Part shown: piece by piece, positions 46,123 through 54,784 of the stretch | How the letters are laid out: the number at the start of each line of letters is the position of its first letter | How positions within the stretch are numbered: the first letter of the stretch is position 1 | Source of the DNA: Rhodoplanes sp963712435 | Lineage (GTDB): Bacteria > Pseudomonadota > Alphaproteobacteria > Rhizobiales > Xanthobacteraceae | Length of the DNA stretch: 64,000 nt | Direction of reading: 5' to 3' | Assembly: GCA_963712435.1 (NCBI GenBank) | Contig: CAVQIB010000004.1 | Span: 62,001 to 126,000 of the forward strand | The notes under the pieces: generated by a model | Database searches by the model: none | The model's input: only the letters and a program-made list of their open reading frames with translations | Told to the model about the DNA's origin: nothing | Made by a program: the position numbers and the translations under genes

Positions 46123-47511
46123 TCACCAGCTCGCGACGGCCGACATGGGCGCCGACCGCGTGACGCGTTCCTTTTTCAACAGTTCCGCAAGCAGGAACGC
46201 CAGGTCGATCGACTGATCGGCGTTGAGCCGCGGATCACAGAACGTGTGATAGCGGCTGTCGAGGTCCTCGTCGGTGATCGCGCGCGCGCCGCCCGTGCAT
46301 TCCGTCACGTTCTGCCCGGTCATTTCGAGGTGAACGCCGCCGGCGATCGTGCCTTCGCCGGCATGCACCGTGAAGAACGTCTTGACCTCCTGCAGGATGC
46401 GGTCGAACGGCCGTGTCTTGTATCCGCTCCCGGACGCGATCGTGTTCCCGTGCATGGGATCGCACGACCAGACGACGTTGCGCTGCTCGCGCTTGACCGC
46501 CCGCACCAGCGGCGGAAGCATTTCGCCGACCTTGTCGGCGCCGAAGCGGCAGATCAGGGTGAGGCGTCCGGGCTCGTTGTCGGGATCGAGGATATCCATC
46601 ACGCGCAGGAGTTCGTCCGGCTTGAGCGAGGGGCCGCACTTCAGCCCGAGCGGGTTCTCGATGCCGCGGCAGAACTCGATATGGGCATGGTCGGGCTGGC
46701 GCGTGCGGTCGCCGATCCACAGCATGTGTCCCGACGTGCAGTACCAGTCGCCGCTCGTCGAATCGACGCGCGTCATCGCTTCTTCGTATCCGAGCAGCAA
46801 CGCTTCATGGCTGGTGTAGAGGTCGGTGGTGCGCAGCTCGGGATGGCTTTCGAGATTGAGTCCGCATGCCCGCATGAAGGCGAGCGCTTCGGAAATCTGG
46901 TCCGCCAATTCCATGTAGCGCCGCGCCTGCGGGCTGTCCTTGACGAAGCCGAGCATCCATTGGTGCAGGCTTCCGAGATTGGCGTAGCCGCCCTGCGCGA
47001 AGGCGCGCAGCAGGTTCAGCGTCGCCGCCGACTGGCGATAGGCTTGGAGTTGCCGTCGCGGATCGGGACGCCGCGCCTCGGCCGTGAACTCGTTGTCGTT
47101 GATGATGTCGCCGCGGTAGCTCGGCAGCTCGACCTCGCCGCGCTTCTCGGTCCCCGCCGAACGGGGCTTCGCGAACTGCCCGGCAATGCGGCCCACCTTC
47201 ACCACGGGCGACGCCGCCGCATAGGTCAGCACCACGGCCATCTGCAGGAAGACGCGGAAAAAGTCGCGAATATTGTTGGCGCCGTGCTCGGCGAAGCTTT
47301 CGGCGCAGTCGCCGCCCTGGAGCAGGAACGCCTGGCCGGCGGCCACCCGCGCCAGCGCCTTCTTCAGGTTGCGCGCCTCGCCCGCGAAAACGAGCGGCGG
47401 AAAGGTCGCAAGCTGCTTCTCGACCGCGGCGAGCGCCGGCGGGTCGGGATAGTCCGGCATCTGCGCGATCGGCTTTAAGCGCCAACTATCGGGCGTCCAA
47501 CGCTCGGCCAT
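46123..47511 (-). CDS. 3-deoxy-7-phosphoheptulonate synthase class II (DAHP synthase)
   Basis: First enzyme of aromatic amino acid synthesis. 462 residues of the plant-like class II type: QAFLLQGGDCAESFAEH, KPRSAGTEKRGEVELPSYRGD, SCDPMHGNTI and AGGVHLEMTGQNVTECTGG. The start at 47511 (MAERWTPDSW) is the family's usual N-terminus. Confidence 0.95.
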   Translation of the reverse strand: MAERWTPDSWRLKPIAQMPDYPDPPALAAVEKQLATFPPLVFAGEARNLKKALARVAAGQAFLLQGGDCAESFAEHGANNIRDFFRVFLQMAVVLTYAAASPVVKVGRIAGQFAKPRSAGTEKRGEVELPSYRGDIINDNEFTAEARRPDPRRQLQAYRQSAATLNLLRAFAQGGYANLGSLHQWMLGFVKDSPQARRYMELADQISEALAFMRACGLNLESHPELRTTDLYTSHEALLLGYEEAMTRVDSTSGDWYCTSGHMLWIGDRTRQPDHAHIEFCRGIENPLGLKCGPSLKPDELLRVMDILDPDNEPGRLTLICRFGADKVGEMLPPLVRAVKREQRNVVWSCDPMHGNTIASGSGYKTRPFDRILQEVKTFFTVHAGEGTIAGGVHLEMTGQNVTECTGGARAITDEDLDSRYHTFCDPRLNADQSIDLAFLLAELLKKERVTRSAPMSAVASW

Positions 47512-47682
47512 GATGAAACTCCGTGTCGATCCGATCGCACAGTCCGCACAGGCGCGGACAGTCAACGCTTATACACGAGAGCAATCTGGTCAAACCAGGG
47601 CAGATTCGCCTTGTGGCGATGCGCGGGACCTGCCGCCGGTCACGCCGGCGCGGCGCTTCCCGCCTCGGCCATCTCGGCCAAG

Positions 47683-47895
47683 CTAGTCCCGCATACGCCC
47701 GATGAGCGACTTGATCTGCTCATGGAGCGAACCGACAGGGGGCAACCCGCCGACTGAGTTCGCCTGCTGCAGTATCGCCTGCTGCGCCTTCTCCGGGAGC
47801 GCGTCCCACTGGAGAACCACGGCAGCGCCAAGGTACTGGAGGGCGATCTCGTCGCCCGGCTCCAAATGAAGAACCTGAGCCGTCATGTCCGGCAT
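47683..47895 (-). CDS. Small conserved protein, paralogue of the one at 51923
   Basis: 70 residues. The core LGAAVVLQWDALPEKAQQAILQQA aligns with LGAAVILRWGALPTKIQRELFEHA of the 85-residue protein at 51923, a clear family without a name I know. Both are short, soluble and end in a charged helix. It lies alone upstream of gor. Function unknown. Confidence 0.7.
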   Translation of the reverse strand: MPDMTAQVLHLEPGDEIALQYLGAAVVLQWDALPEKAQQAILQQANSVGGLPPVGSLHEQIKSLIGRMRD

Positions 47896-47941
47896 TGATC
47901 GCTCCTGCTTGCCGCCAGGATAGGGAAACGCCGCCCGCGGC

Positions 47942-49339
47942 CTATTCCGCCGCCTCGCGCTGCAACTGCTCGACCGGCTGGCGCAGCGTCACCAGTTCTT
48001 CCGCCGCCGTCGGATGCACCGCCATGGTGGCGTCGAAATCCGCTTTGGTGGCGCCCATTTTCACCGCGATCCCGACCACCTGGATCATCTCGGCGGCGCC
48101 TTCGCCGAGGATGTGGCAGCCGACGACGCGATCGCTCGCGGCGTCGACCAGGAGCTTGAAGAACATCGTGGTGTCGCGGCCAGACAGCGTCGCCTTCATC
48201 GGCCGGAACATGGTCTTGTAGACGTCGAGCTTGGCGAACCGCGCCGCCGCCTGCGCCTGCGTCAGGCCGACCGTGCCGAGTTCAGGCTCGCTGAACACGG
48301 CCGTGGGCACGTTCGTGTGGTCGACCTTGGTCGGCTTGCCGCCGAACACGGTCTCGGCGAACGCCTGGCCCTCGCGAATCGCCACCGGCGTCAGATTGAT
48401 CCGGTTGGTGACGTCGCCGACCGCGTAGATATGCGGCGCCGATGTGCGGGAATAGTCATCGACGGCGACCGCGCCCTTCGCGTCGATCGCGACGCCAGCC
48501 TCCTCCAGCCCCAGCCCGCGCACATTGGGCGGACGGCCGAGCGCGAACATCACCTGATCGGCGGTCACCGTCAGGCCGCCGGAAGAAAGATGGACGGATA
48601 ACTGCTTGCCGATCGGCTCGACCGCCTTCACCGTGCAGCCGGTGATCACGTGGATGCCGCGCTTTTCCATTTCCATGCGCAGCTGCTGGCGCAAGTCGTC
48701 GTCGAAGCCGCGCAGGATATTGTCGCCGCGATAGACGAGGCTCACTTGCGCCCCGAGCCCGGCGAAGATGCCGGCGAATTCGACGGCGATGTAGCTGCCG
48801 CCCTGGATCAGGACGCGGTTCGGGAACTCGGGAAGGTGGAACACCTCGTTCGAGGATATGACGTGCTCGATTCCGGGGATCGATGGACCAAGGCTGGGCG
48901 ACGAGCCTGTCGCGATCAGGATGTGCGCCGCGCGAACGCGCTCGCCTGTCGCCAGCAGCCGGAGCGTATGCGCGTCTTCGAACACCGCGCGGCTCTTGAC
49001 GAGGGCGACGCCCGCTTTCTCCAGCGTCGTCGTATAGGCCGCCTCGAGGCGGGCGATCTCCCGATCCTTATTGGCGATGAGGGTCGGCCAATCGAATGTC
49101 GGGGTCGACAGCGAAAAGCCGAAGCCTTCCGCGTCGGCGAACTCATGCGGGAAGCGCGATGCGTAGACCAGCAGCTTTTTCGGCACGCAGCCGCGGATGA
49201 CGCAGGTTCCGCCGACCCGGTGTTCCTCGGCGATCATCACGCGCGCGCCATGGCCGGCCGCGATCCGGGCCGCGCGCACGCCGCCCGATCCGGCGCCGAT
49301 GACGAAAAGATCGACCTCGCGCTCGTTTCTAGAGTTCAA
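47942..49339 (-). CDS. gor: Glutathione-disulfide reductase
   Basis: 465 residues. FAD motif VIGAGSGGVRAARIAAGHGA, the redox disulfide GGTCVIRGCVPKKLLVYAS, NADPH domain with RVLIQGGSYIAVEFAGI, and the dimer-interface AVHPTAAEELVT carrying the catalytic His-Glu pair. It overlaps the DUF2059 gene stop by 4 bases. Confidence 0.96.
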   Translation of the reverse strand: MNSRNEREVDLFVIGAGSGGVRAARIAAGHGARVMIAEEHRVGGTCVIRGCVPKKLLVYASRFPHEFADAEGFGFSLSTPTFDWPTLIANKDREIARLEAAYTTTLEKAGVALVKSRAVFEDAHTLRLLATGERVRAAHILIATGSSPSLGPSIPGIEHVISSNEVFHLPEFPNRVLIQGGSYIAVEFAGIFAGLGAQVSLVYRGDNILRGFDDDLRQQLRMEMEKRGIHVITGCTVKAVEPIGKQLSVHLSSGGLTVTADQVMFALGRPPNVRGLGLEEAGVAIDAKGAVAVDDYSRTSAPHIYAVGDVTNRINLTPVAIREGQAFAETVFGGKPTKVDHTNVPTAVFSEPELGTVGLTQAQAAARFAKLDVYKTMFRPMKATLSGRDTTMFFKLLVDAASDRVVGCHILGEGAAEMIQVVGIAVKMGATKADFDATMAVHPTAAEELVTLRQPVEQLQREAAE

Positions 49340-49854
49340 AGATCGTGGCCCTTCTTCTTCATCTCCTCGCGAAACCGCGACAAGACTTCGCCGGACAAGG
49401 CGTCGCCCCAGGTTTGCGCCCGGCGCATGCTTTCGTCGATGATCGCCGGCTCTTCCATGGCCATTTTGCGACCGAGCGGGCTCTTGTAAAAGGCCACGAG
49501 CGCCTTGAGTTCCTGCTCCGAGAATCGCTCGGCATAGACCCGGGCGACCTCGTTGAGAAGCTCGGTGCGTTTGGACTCATAATCCTTCCGCAGCAAGGTC
49601 GCGACTTCGTTGAGTTCATTGCCGAGATGCGGGTTGGTCGGCACGAACACGTTTTTCACCGTTTCGACCACGCCGCTGACCATCGGGGTGAAGACGACGT
49701 CGCCGCCTTTCAGGGCGAGCAGTTCCCGCGCCGCGGCGACCGCCGTCGGCGTGGGCGACTGTTGCGCTGCGACCGGACCCGACATCGAGAGCGATCCGCA
49801 GGCAATCGTCGCAGCCACTGCGATCCGCGCCAACCAGCCGACTTGCATGATCAA
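49336..49854 (-). CDS. DUF2059 family secreted protein
   Basis: 172 residues. A signal peptide (IAVAATIACGSLSMSGPVAAQ), then a helical domain with EVARVYAERFSEQELKALVAFYKSPLGRKM, the DUF2059 signature. Periplasmic; function unknown. Lies between rpiA and gor, a common alphaproteobacterial arrangement. Confidence 0.9.
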   Translation of the reverse strand: MIMQVGWLARIAVAATIACGSLSMSGPVAAQQSPTPTAVAAARELLALKGGDVVFTPMVSGVVETVKNVFVPTNPHLGNELNEVATLLRKDYESKRTELLNEVARVYAERFSEQELKALVAFYKSPLGRKMAMEEPAIIDESMRRAQTWGDALSGEVLSRFREEMKKKGHDL

Positions 49855-49869
49855 TCCCCTCCGATGCGT

Positions 49870-50566
49870 TTATGCTTCTGTGATGCGAATGCCCTCCGGC
49901 CCGGCGATGATCGCCATCCGTACGAGGCCGATGAACAAGCCGTGTTCCACGACCCCCGGGATTTCGGCGAGCCGCAGCGCAAGCGTGCGCGGCTCGGGAA
50001 TGCGCCCGAGCGCCAGATCGACGATCAGGTGCCCCCCATCCGTGACGAAAGCATGGCCCTCCTTGGTGCGCCGCAGCAGCACCGGTCCGGGGCAGCCCAA
50101 TTCCGCCGCGGTCTGCGCGATCGCCCGCTGCGTCGGCGTGACGCCGAAAGGCGCCACCTCGATCGGCAGGGGAAAACGTCCCAGCGCGTCGACCCATTTC
50201 GAACTCGTCGGCGATGACGATCATGCGCGCGGAGGCGGCCGCCACGATCTTTTCGCGCAGGAGCGCGCCGCCGCCGCCCTTGATCGCGCTGAGATCGGGC
50301 GCGATTTCGTCCGCCCCGTCGACGGTGAGGTCGAGGTTCGGCGTCTCCTCGAGCGTCGTAAGCGCAATGCCCGCCCGCTCGGCATCGGCCTGCGTCGCTT
50401 CCGAGGTGGCGACCGCGACGATGTCGAGCCCGCCGCGCACCCGTTCGCCCAGCAGCTCGACGAAGTGGCGCGCGGTCGAGCCGGTTCCGAGGCCTACCCG
50501 CATGCCGGGCCGAATGAATTCGACGGCGCACGCCGCCGCCGCGCGTTTCTGTTCGTCGATGGTCAT
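49870..50566 (-). CDS. rpiA: Ribose-5-phosphate isomerase A (one insertion)
   Basis: Interconverts ribose 5-phosphate and ribulose 5-phosphate. VGLGTGSTARHFVELLGERV, TVDGADEIAPDLSAIKGGGGALLREKIV and VIADEF in one frame; after an extra base at 50200, KWVDALGRFPLPIEV and VTDGGHLIVDL in the next. The conserved Lys of the DExK block fixes the site exactly between the Phe and Lys codons. Corrected length 231 residues. Confidence 0.94.
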
Positions 50567-50777
50567 CGTGTTTGCTACGCAGTCGTGGATGAGGGCGACT
50601 GTGAGCTATGTAGCCTGCTTCTGCGCCCCAGCATAGCGCGACCCGTTTTGCGCAGGGGAAGCGCCGGGGTGAGACAGGCCGGCTCGTCGGGTCCCCCGCG
50701 CTTGCATCCGCCGCGCTTCCCCGTTAGGAGCGCGTCAGCGCTTATGAATATTTCTTCAGCGCTCAGGGGGGGCCCTC

Positions 50778-51500
50778 GTGTTGTCGACAATGCCGCAACA
50801 AGCCGCCGAGTCGCAACTCACGGTGGTGTTCGATCTCGACGGAACGCTGGTCGACACCGCGCCCGACCTGATCGCCACGCTCAATGCGCTGTTCGAGCGG
50901 GAGGGAATCGACCCCGTTCCGTTCATGCAGGCGCGCCAGTTCATCGGCGGCGGCGCCCGCAAGCTGATCGAGCGGGGCCTTGCGGCGAAGGGCCGGGCGC
51001 TGACGACGGCCGAGGCGGATCGGCTTTATGGCGTCTACGTGTCGTCCTATGAAGCGCGCATCGCGGAACTCTCGCGCCCGTTTCCCGGGGTGGAACGCGC
51101 GCTCGACGCGCTCGCCGCCCGCGGCTTCCGGCTTGCGGTCTGCACGAACAAGCTGGAGCGGCTCTCGGTCAAGCTCCTCGATGCGCTCGATCTGTCGCGC
51201 CGGTTCGCCGCGATTTGCGGCCAGGACACGTTCGGCGTGCAGAAACCCGATCCCCGCATCCTGACGGCTACGATCGAGGCAGCCGGCGGGCGCTCGGGCT
51301 CGGCGCTCCTGGTCGGCGACTCGCCGACCGACATCGCCACCGCGCGCGCAGCGAACATGCCGGTGATCGCCGTCGATTTCGGCTATACCGAGACGCCGGT
51401 CGCGCGCCATCGGCCCGACCGCCTCATCAGCCATTACGACGAACTGCCGGCAGCGGTGATGGATGTGATCGCGGGAGCGCCGCTTGCCGCAGCGCCGTGA
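50778..51500 (+). CDS. gph: Phosphoglycolate phosphatase (HAD family)
   Basis: 240 residues. HAD motifs: VFDLDGTLVDTAPDL (nucleophile Asp), VCTNK, KPDPRILT (Lys) and LLVGDSPTDIATARAA. Removes phosphate from 2-phosphoglycolate. GTG 50778 or ATG 50790 are both possible starts. Divergent from rpiA. Confidence 0.92.
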   Translation: MLSTMPQQAAESQLTVVFDLDGTLVDTAPDLIATLNALFEREGIDPVPFMQARQFIGGGARKLIERGLAAKGRALTTAEADRLYGVYVSSYEARIAELSRPFPGVERALDALAARGFRLAVCTNKLERLSVKLLDALDLSRRFAAICGQDTFGVQKPDPRILTATIEAAGGRSGSALLVGDSPTDIATARAANMPVIAVDFGYTETPVARHRPDRLISHYDELPAAVMDVIAGAPLAAAP

Positions 51501-51645
51501 CGCGCGATCGGGAACCGGCTAACGCCAAGAACGACACTCAAAGCAGCCCGAGCTTGACCACGCGCGGGCGCGCCGATTAAATCCCGCGCATCGGCCGCGT
51601 CGGCCGGCATTTCGCGCGACCAGCGCGGGGCCTCCGTCGCGCGCC

Positions 51646-51720
51646 GGGCGCTTAGCTCAGCGGGAGAGCGTTCCCTTCACACGGGAAAGGTCGCAGGTTC
51701 AATCCCTGCAGCGCCCACCA
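51646..51720 (+). tRNA. tRNA-Val (CAC)
   Basis: Acceptor GGGCGCT/AGCGCCC with A and encoded CCA ending at 51720; D-arm AGCTCAGCGGGAGAGC; anticodon stem TTCCC/GGGAA with loop TTCACAC giving CAC; T-arm GCAGGTTCAATCCCTGC. Confidence 0.95.
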
Positions 51721-51922
51721 TATTCTCCGCCGATGCCGAAAGGTCATTCCACTCTTGGCGAGGAGCCGGTCAGCACGCGCATTGGCCGCGCCGCTGAGAA
51801 CCTGTGACTGGCAAGTGGCGATCATGCACCCCATATGTCCGAAACGACCTCAAGGGAAAGTCCTCAAACGATGCGCCGCCACCCTGCGCTAATGCGCGGC
51901 GTGGCGAGGGCGGAAGGCTTTC

Positions 51923-52180
51923 ATGTCATTCGCAAATAAAACGGATCATATCCTCGCCGACGAAGAGCAGATACTTGGGCGTCTGGGAGCAGCCGTCATT
52001 CTGCGATGGGGCGCTCTCCCCACCAAAATTCAACGCGAGCTCTTCGAACACGCAACGTCCCTCGTCGATTTTACGGAAATGCCCCAGCTGAAGCGACAGA
52101 TCGCCTGCTTCTTGCATAATCGCAAGGATCAGGGCCTTTCGGCGCGTTATGCACGGGGAGACCAAGGAGAGTTGAAGTGA
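51923..52180 (+). CDS. Small conserved protein, paralogue of the one at 47683
   Basis: 85 residues; LGRLGAAVILRWGALPTKIQRELFEHA is the family core. Its stop overlaps the ATG of the next gene by 4 bases (52177). The pair sits directly downstream of tRNA-Val, a common integration site, and has AT-richer codons than the neighbouring gph. Function unknown; the arrangement resembles a small two-gene module. Confidence 0.72.
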   Translation: MSFANKTDHILADEEQILGRLGAAVILRWGALPTKIQRELFEHATSLVDFTEMPQLKRQIACFLHNRKDQGLSARYARGDQGELK

Positions 52181-52470
52181 CCACTGAACCAACTGCGCAG
52201 GAATCCGCCCGGCATCTCCTCGATATTTTTCAGACGCACAACAAGATGCAGGCTGGACAGATTCTTGCGAGGGGTCCGACAAGAATTGAATTCTTGCAGA
52301 ATGACGACTGGCATATCCAGCATTTTGTCGCCGGTCTGCAATATGCCTGTCAGCACCGCTGGATCGCAATGCCTTCGCCCACCGTGCTCAAACTTACCGA
52401 TGACGGGTTCTTCGCTTACGCCGCCAGAGAGCACGCATCCAACGTTCCCCGTGCGCAGCAGCTGAGCTAG
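52177..52470 (+). CDS. Hypothetical protein in a two-gene operon
   Basis: 97 residues, no family recognised. The sequence contains TRIEFLQNDDWHIQHFVAGLQYACQHRWI and LKLTDDGFFAYAA, a winged-helix-like spacing (helix, then a Leu-Thr-Asp-x-Gly-Phe/Tyr turn seen in wing regions), so a small regulator is possible. Overlaps the upstream gene by 4 bases. Low GC at third positions relative to the surroundings. Confidence 0.6.
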   Translation: MTTEPTAQESARHLLDIFQTHNKMQAGQILARGPTRIEFLQNDDWHIQHFVAGLQYACQHRWIAMPSPTVLKLTDDGFFAYAAREHASNVPRAQQLS

Positions 52471-52566
52471 ACGATTGCGGGGTGGGCGCACCACAGGTCG
52501 TCAGTCGGCCGCAAAGCAGATTGTATCCAGACGGAAATGATTTGCATGCGGCCGACGGACTCGCAT

Positions 52567-52923
52567 TTAGCGTCCGGTCCGCTCGCGGAATTCTTCAATG
52601 AACGCCGCCGAGGCCCGGTGCAAATTATCGTCTTGATGCTGGCGGCAATAATTATCCATCCATGCCATCAGGTCTTCGGTGCTCTTGCCCTCCGACACGT
52701 CGTCGGCCTGGGACTTTGACCCGTATTGATTGAAAGCGGTCATGAAGCCGAGAACCCAGGCTATTCTGCTGGTCGCGCCGGCATTGTCAGTCTGACGACC
52801 CTCGAGCCACGAACTGCACGAGATATTTCCCTGCCCTAGCACCGGGTGCTCTTTCGCGGTCGCCTGGCCCGGCAAAAGGCAAAGCGCGCCAGCCGCCAAA
52901 ATAAGATTCCGGTAAGTTTTCAT
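52567..52923 (-). CDS. Small secreted protein
   Basis: 118 residues with a signal peptide (NLILAAGALCLLPGQATA). The mature part has CSSWLEGRQT, TSRIAWVLGFMTAFNQYG and LMAWMDNYCRQHQDDNLHRASAAFIEEF; its two Cys could form a disulfide. Similar small periplasmic proteins occur widely in Bradyrhizobium. Function unknown. Confidence 0.7.
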   Translation of the reverse strand: MKTYRNLILAAGALCLLPGQATAKEHPVLGQGNISCSSWLEGRQTDNAGATSRIAWVLGFMTAFNQYGSKSQADDVSEGKSTEDLMAWMDNYCRQHQDDNLHRASAAFIEEFRERTGR

Positions 52924-53074
52924 TCTGCGCTCCCATACGACAGCAAAGCTAAAGCAAAAGCCAGTCCAGAACGTGCAACATCAATAAAATGCTCGGCGCC
53001 GCAGGAAGAAATCGTTCAAACGACGCGGGCCTCCCGCTGTCGGTGGGCGCAAAAGTTCGCCGGAAACGCTCCGC

Positions 53075-53449
53075 CTAGCGGCACGCTTTGTCGAGCGATC
53101 CGCGCGTTCGGCTGATCGAGCGATCGAGAATGTCGAGGGCGTTCGAGCGGCCGGCTTCCTGCTCGCCCATGCACCCCGCGACGACGATCCGATACGACCT
53201 GAAAACCCCGAGCGACTCCGCCGCAGCTGCGCAAGATCGGGCGATCAGCGCGATCCGCCTCTTGTCGTCCGCGACGTCGCTGGCGGCTTCCTGCAAGTTC
53301 GCCGCCGCCGATTCGCCCTCGCGGTTCGCCCGGTTGGACAAGGTTTTCATCTCGTCCAGCATGTTCTTGCAGGGATCGGCGACCGCGCCGTCGACCGAGG
53401 CGAGGAGTGCGACGACCAAGCCGAGAAAAACGAATCGCGCCAGACGCAT
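53075..53449 (-). CDS. Small secreted helical protein
   Basis: 124 residues. Signal peptide (FVFLGLVVALLASVDGAVAD), then a mostly helical mature part with four Cys (DPCKNML, RSCAAAAESL, VAGCMGE, LDKACR). Probably periplasmic. The start at 53449 excludes an 83-residue Arg-rich upstream extension. No family recognised. Confidence 0.65.
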   Translation of the reverse strand: MRLARFVFLGLVVALLASVDGAVADPCKNMLDEMKTLSNRANREGESAAANLQEAASDVADDKRRIALIARSCAAAAESLGVFRSYRIVVAGCMGEQEAGRSNALDILDRSISRTRGSLDKACR

Positions 53450-53679
53450 TTCCACCCTCGAACGATTTTCGTGACACCGCCGCGCGGCGCCGATGGCCCT
53501 AGCAGGACCGGAGCCGAGATAGCGCGATTTCGCGCCAAGTCGCAATATGGGGGGCGCGACTTGCGCCCTCAAGGCGCTTCTGCCCGCCCGGTCAGGGATC
53601 GTAACCGGAACAAACGGAGCAGGACGCCCACCCGAGGGTCGGCGTTGGCAGGACAGTATGCGCACCCTATAATTTCGGG

Positions 53680-54624
53680 ATGGCAGACGATCATGCATCG
53701 CACGGGTCGCATACCCACGGGTCGCATACGCACGGGGCGAGCGAACGGCGCGTCGGCGTGGCGGCGCTGCTGACCGGCGCCTTCATGTTTGTCGAGGCGG
53801 GCGGCGGCCTGCTCTCGGGCTCGCTCGCGCTTCTCGCCGACGCCGGGCACATGGTGACGGATTTCGCGAGTCTCGCGCTCGCCTGGTACGGGTTTCGCCT
53901 CGCCCGACGTCCGGCGGATTGGAAGCGGACCTACGGATACGATCGGTTTTCCGTCGTCGTCGCCTTCGTCAACGGGCTCGCGCTGTTCGTCATCGCGGCG
54001 TGGATCATCTCCGAAGCCTGGCAGCGCCTGAGCGAGCCGTCCGCCGTGCTCGCCGGCATGATGTTCTGGGTCGCGCTGGCGGGCCTTGCGGTCAATGTGC
54101 TGGCGTTCTGGGTGCTGCAGGGCGGAGACCGCAAGAACCTCAACGTGCGGGCGGCCGCCCTGCACGTGGCCGGCGATCTCCTCGGATCGTTCGCCGCATT
54201 GGTCGCCGCCCTCGTCATCATGACGACCGGCTGGATGCCCATCGATCCCCTGCTCTCCGTCCTGGTGGCGCTGATCATTCTCGGATCCGCGTGGCGCGTG
54301 GTGCGCGAGAGCGGCCATATCTTGCTGGAAGGCGCCCCTGCCGGCATCGATTCGCGCGATATCGCGGCCGATTTGCGCGCGACGTTCCCGGCGATCCTCG
54401 ATGTGCACCATGTTCATGCGTGGTCGATCACGCAGGAACGGCCGATGCTCACGCTGCATGTGCGTGTCGCGGGCGACGACCCGCCGGAGCGCATCGCAGC
54501 CGACGTGAAGCGGCGGCTGGCTGAGCGCTTCAACATCGCTCACGCGACCATCGAGGTCGAATTCGAGCGCTGCGCCGAGGACTTGCATCCGCCCAGGGGC
54601 CATGCAAGCCCGGCCTGCGGATAA
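53680..54624 (+). CDS. Cation diffusion facilitator (zinc/cobalt efflux family)
   Basis: 314 residues with six hydrophobic helices. A His-rich N-terminus (HASHGSHTHGSHTHG) may bind metal. The transport site is GSLALLADAGHMVTDFASLALAWYG in helix 2 and AALHVAGDLLGSFAALVAALVI in helix 5 (HxxxD). The cytoplasmic domain has ILDVHHVHAWSI. CzcD/ZitB-type. Alone on its strand. Confidence 0.93.
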   Translation: MADDHASHGSHTHGSHTHGASERRVGVAALLTGAFMFVEAGGGLLSGSLALLADAGHMVTDFASLALAWYGFRLARRPADWKRTYGYDRFSVVVAFVNGLALFVIAAWIISEAWQRLSEPSAVLAGMMFWVALAGLAVNVLAFWVLQGGDRKNLNVRAAALHVAGDLLGSFAALVAALVIMTTGWMPIDPLLSVLVALIILGSAWRVVRESGHILLEGAPAGIDSRDIAADLRATFPAILDVHHVHAWSITQERPMLTLHVRVAGDDPPERIAADVKRRLAERFNIAHATIEVEFERCAEDLHPPRGHASPACG

Positions 54625-54784
54625 GCGCCCGGATGACACATGAGCGCTGCGGCGGTGCGTCGCCGGAACGGTCTGTTCGGCTGATCATGCGCGCCGCCGT
54701 GATCCCTTGCAGTGGCGCTCTGTTCCGGGACACGCAGCCGGCGGTGCGGCGGCGAGCTTTCGCACCGGACCGGTTCTTTCTGCT

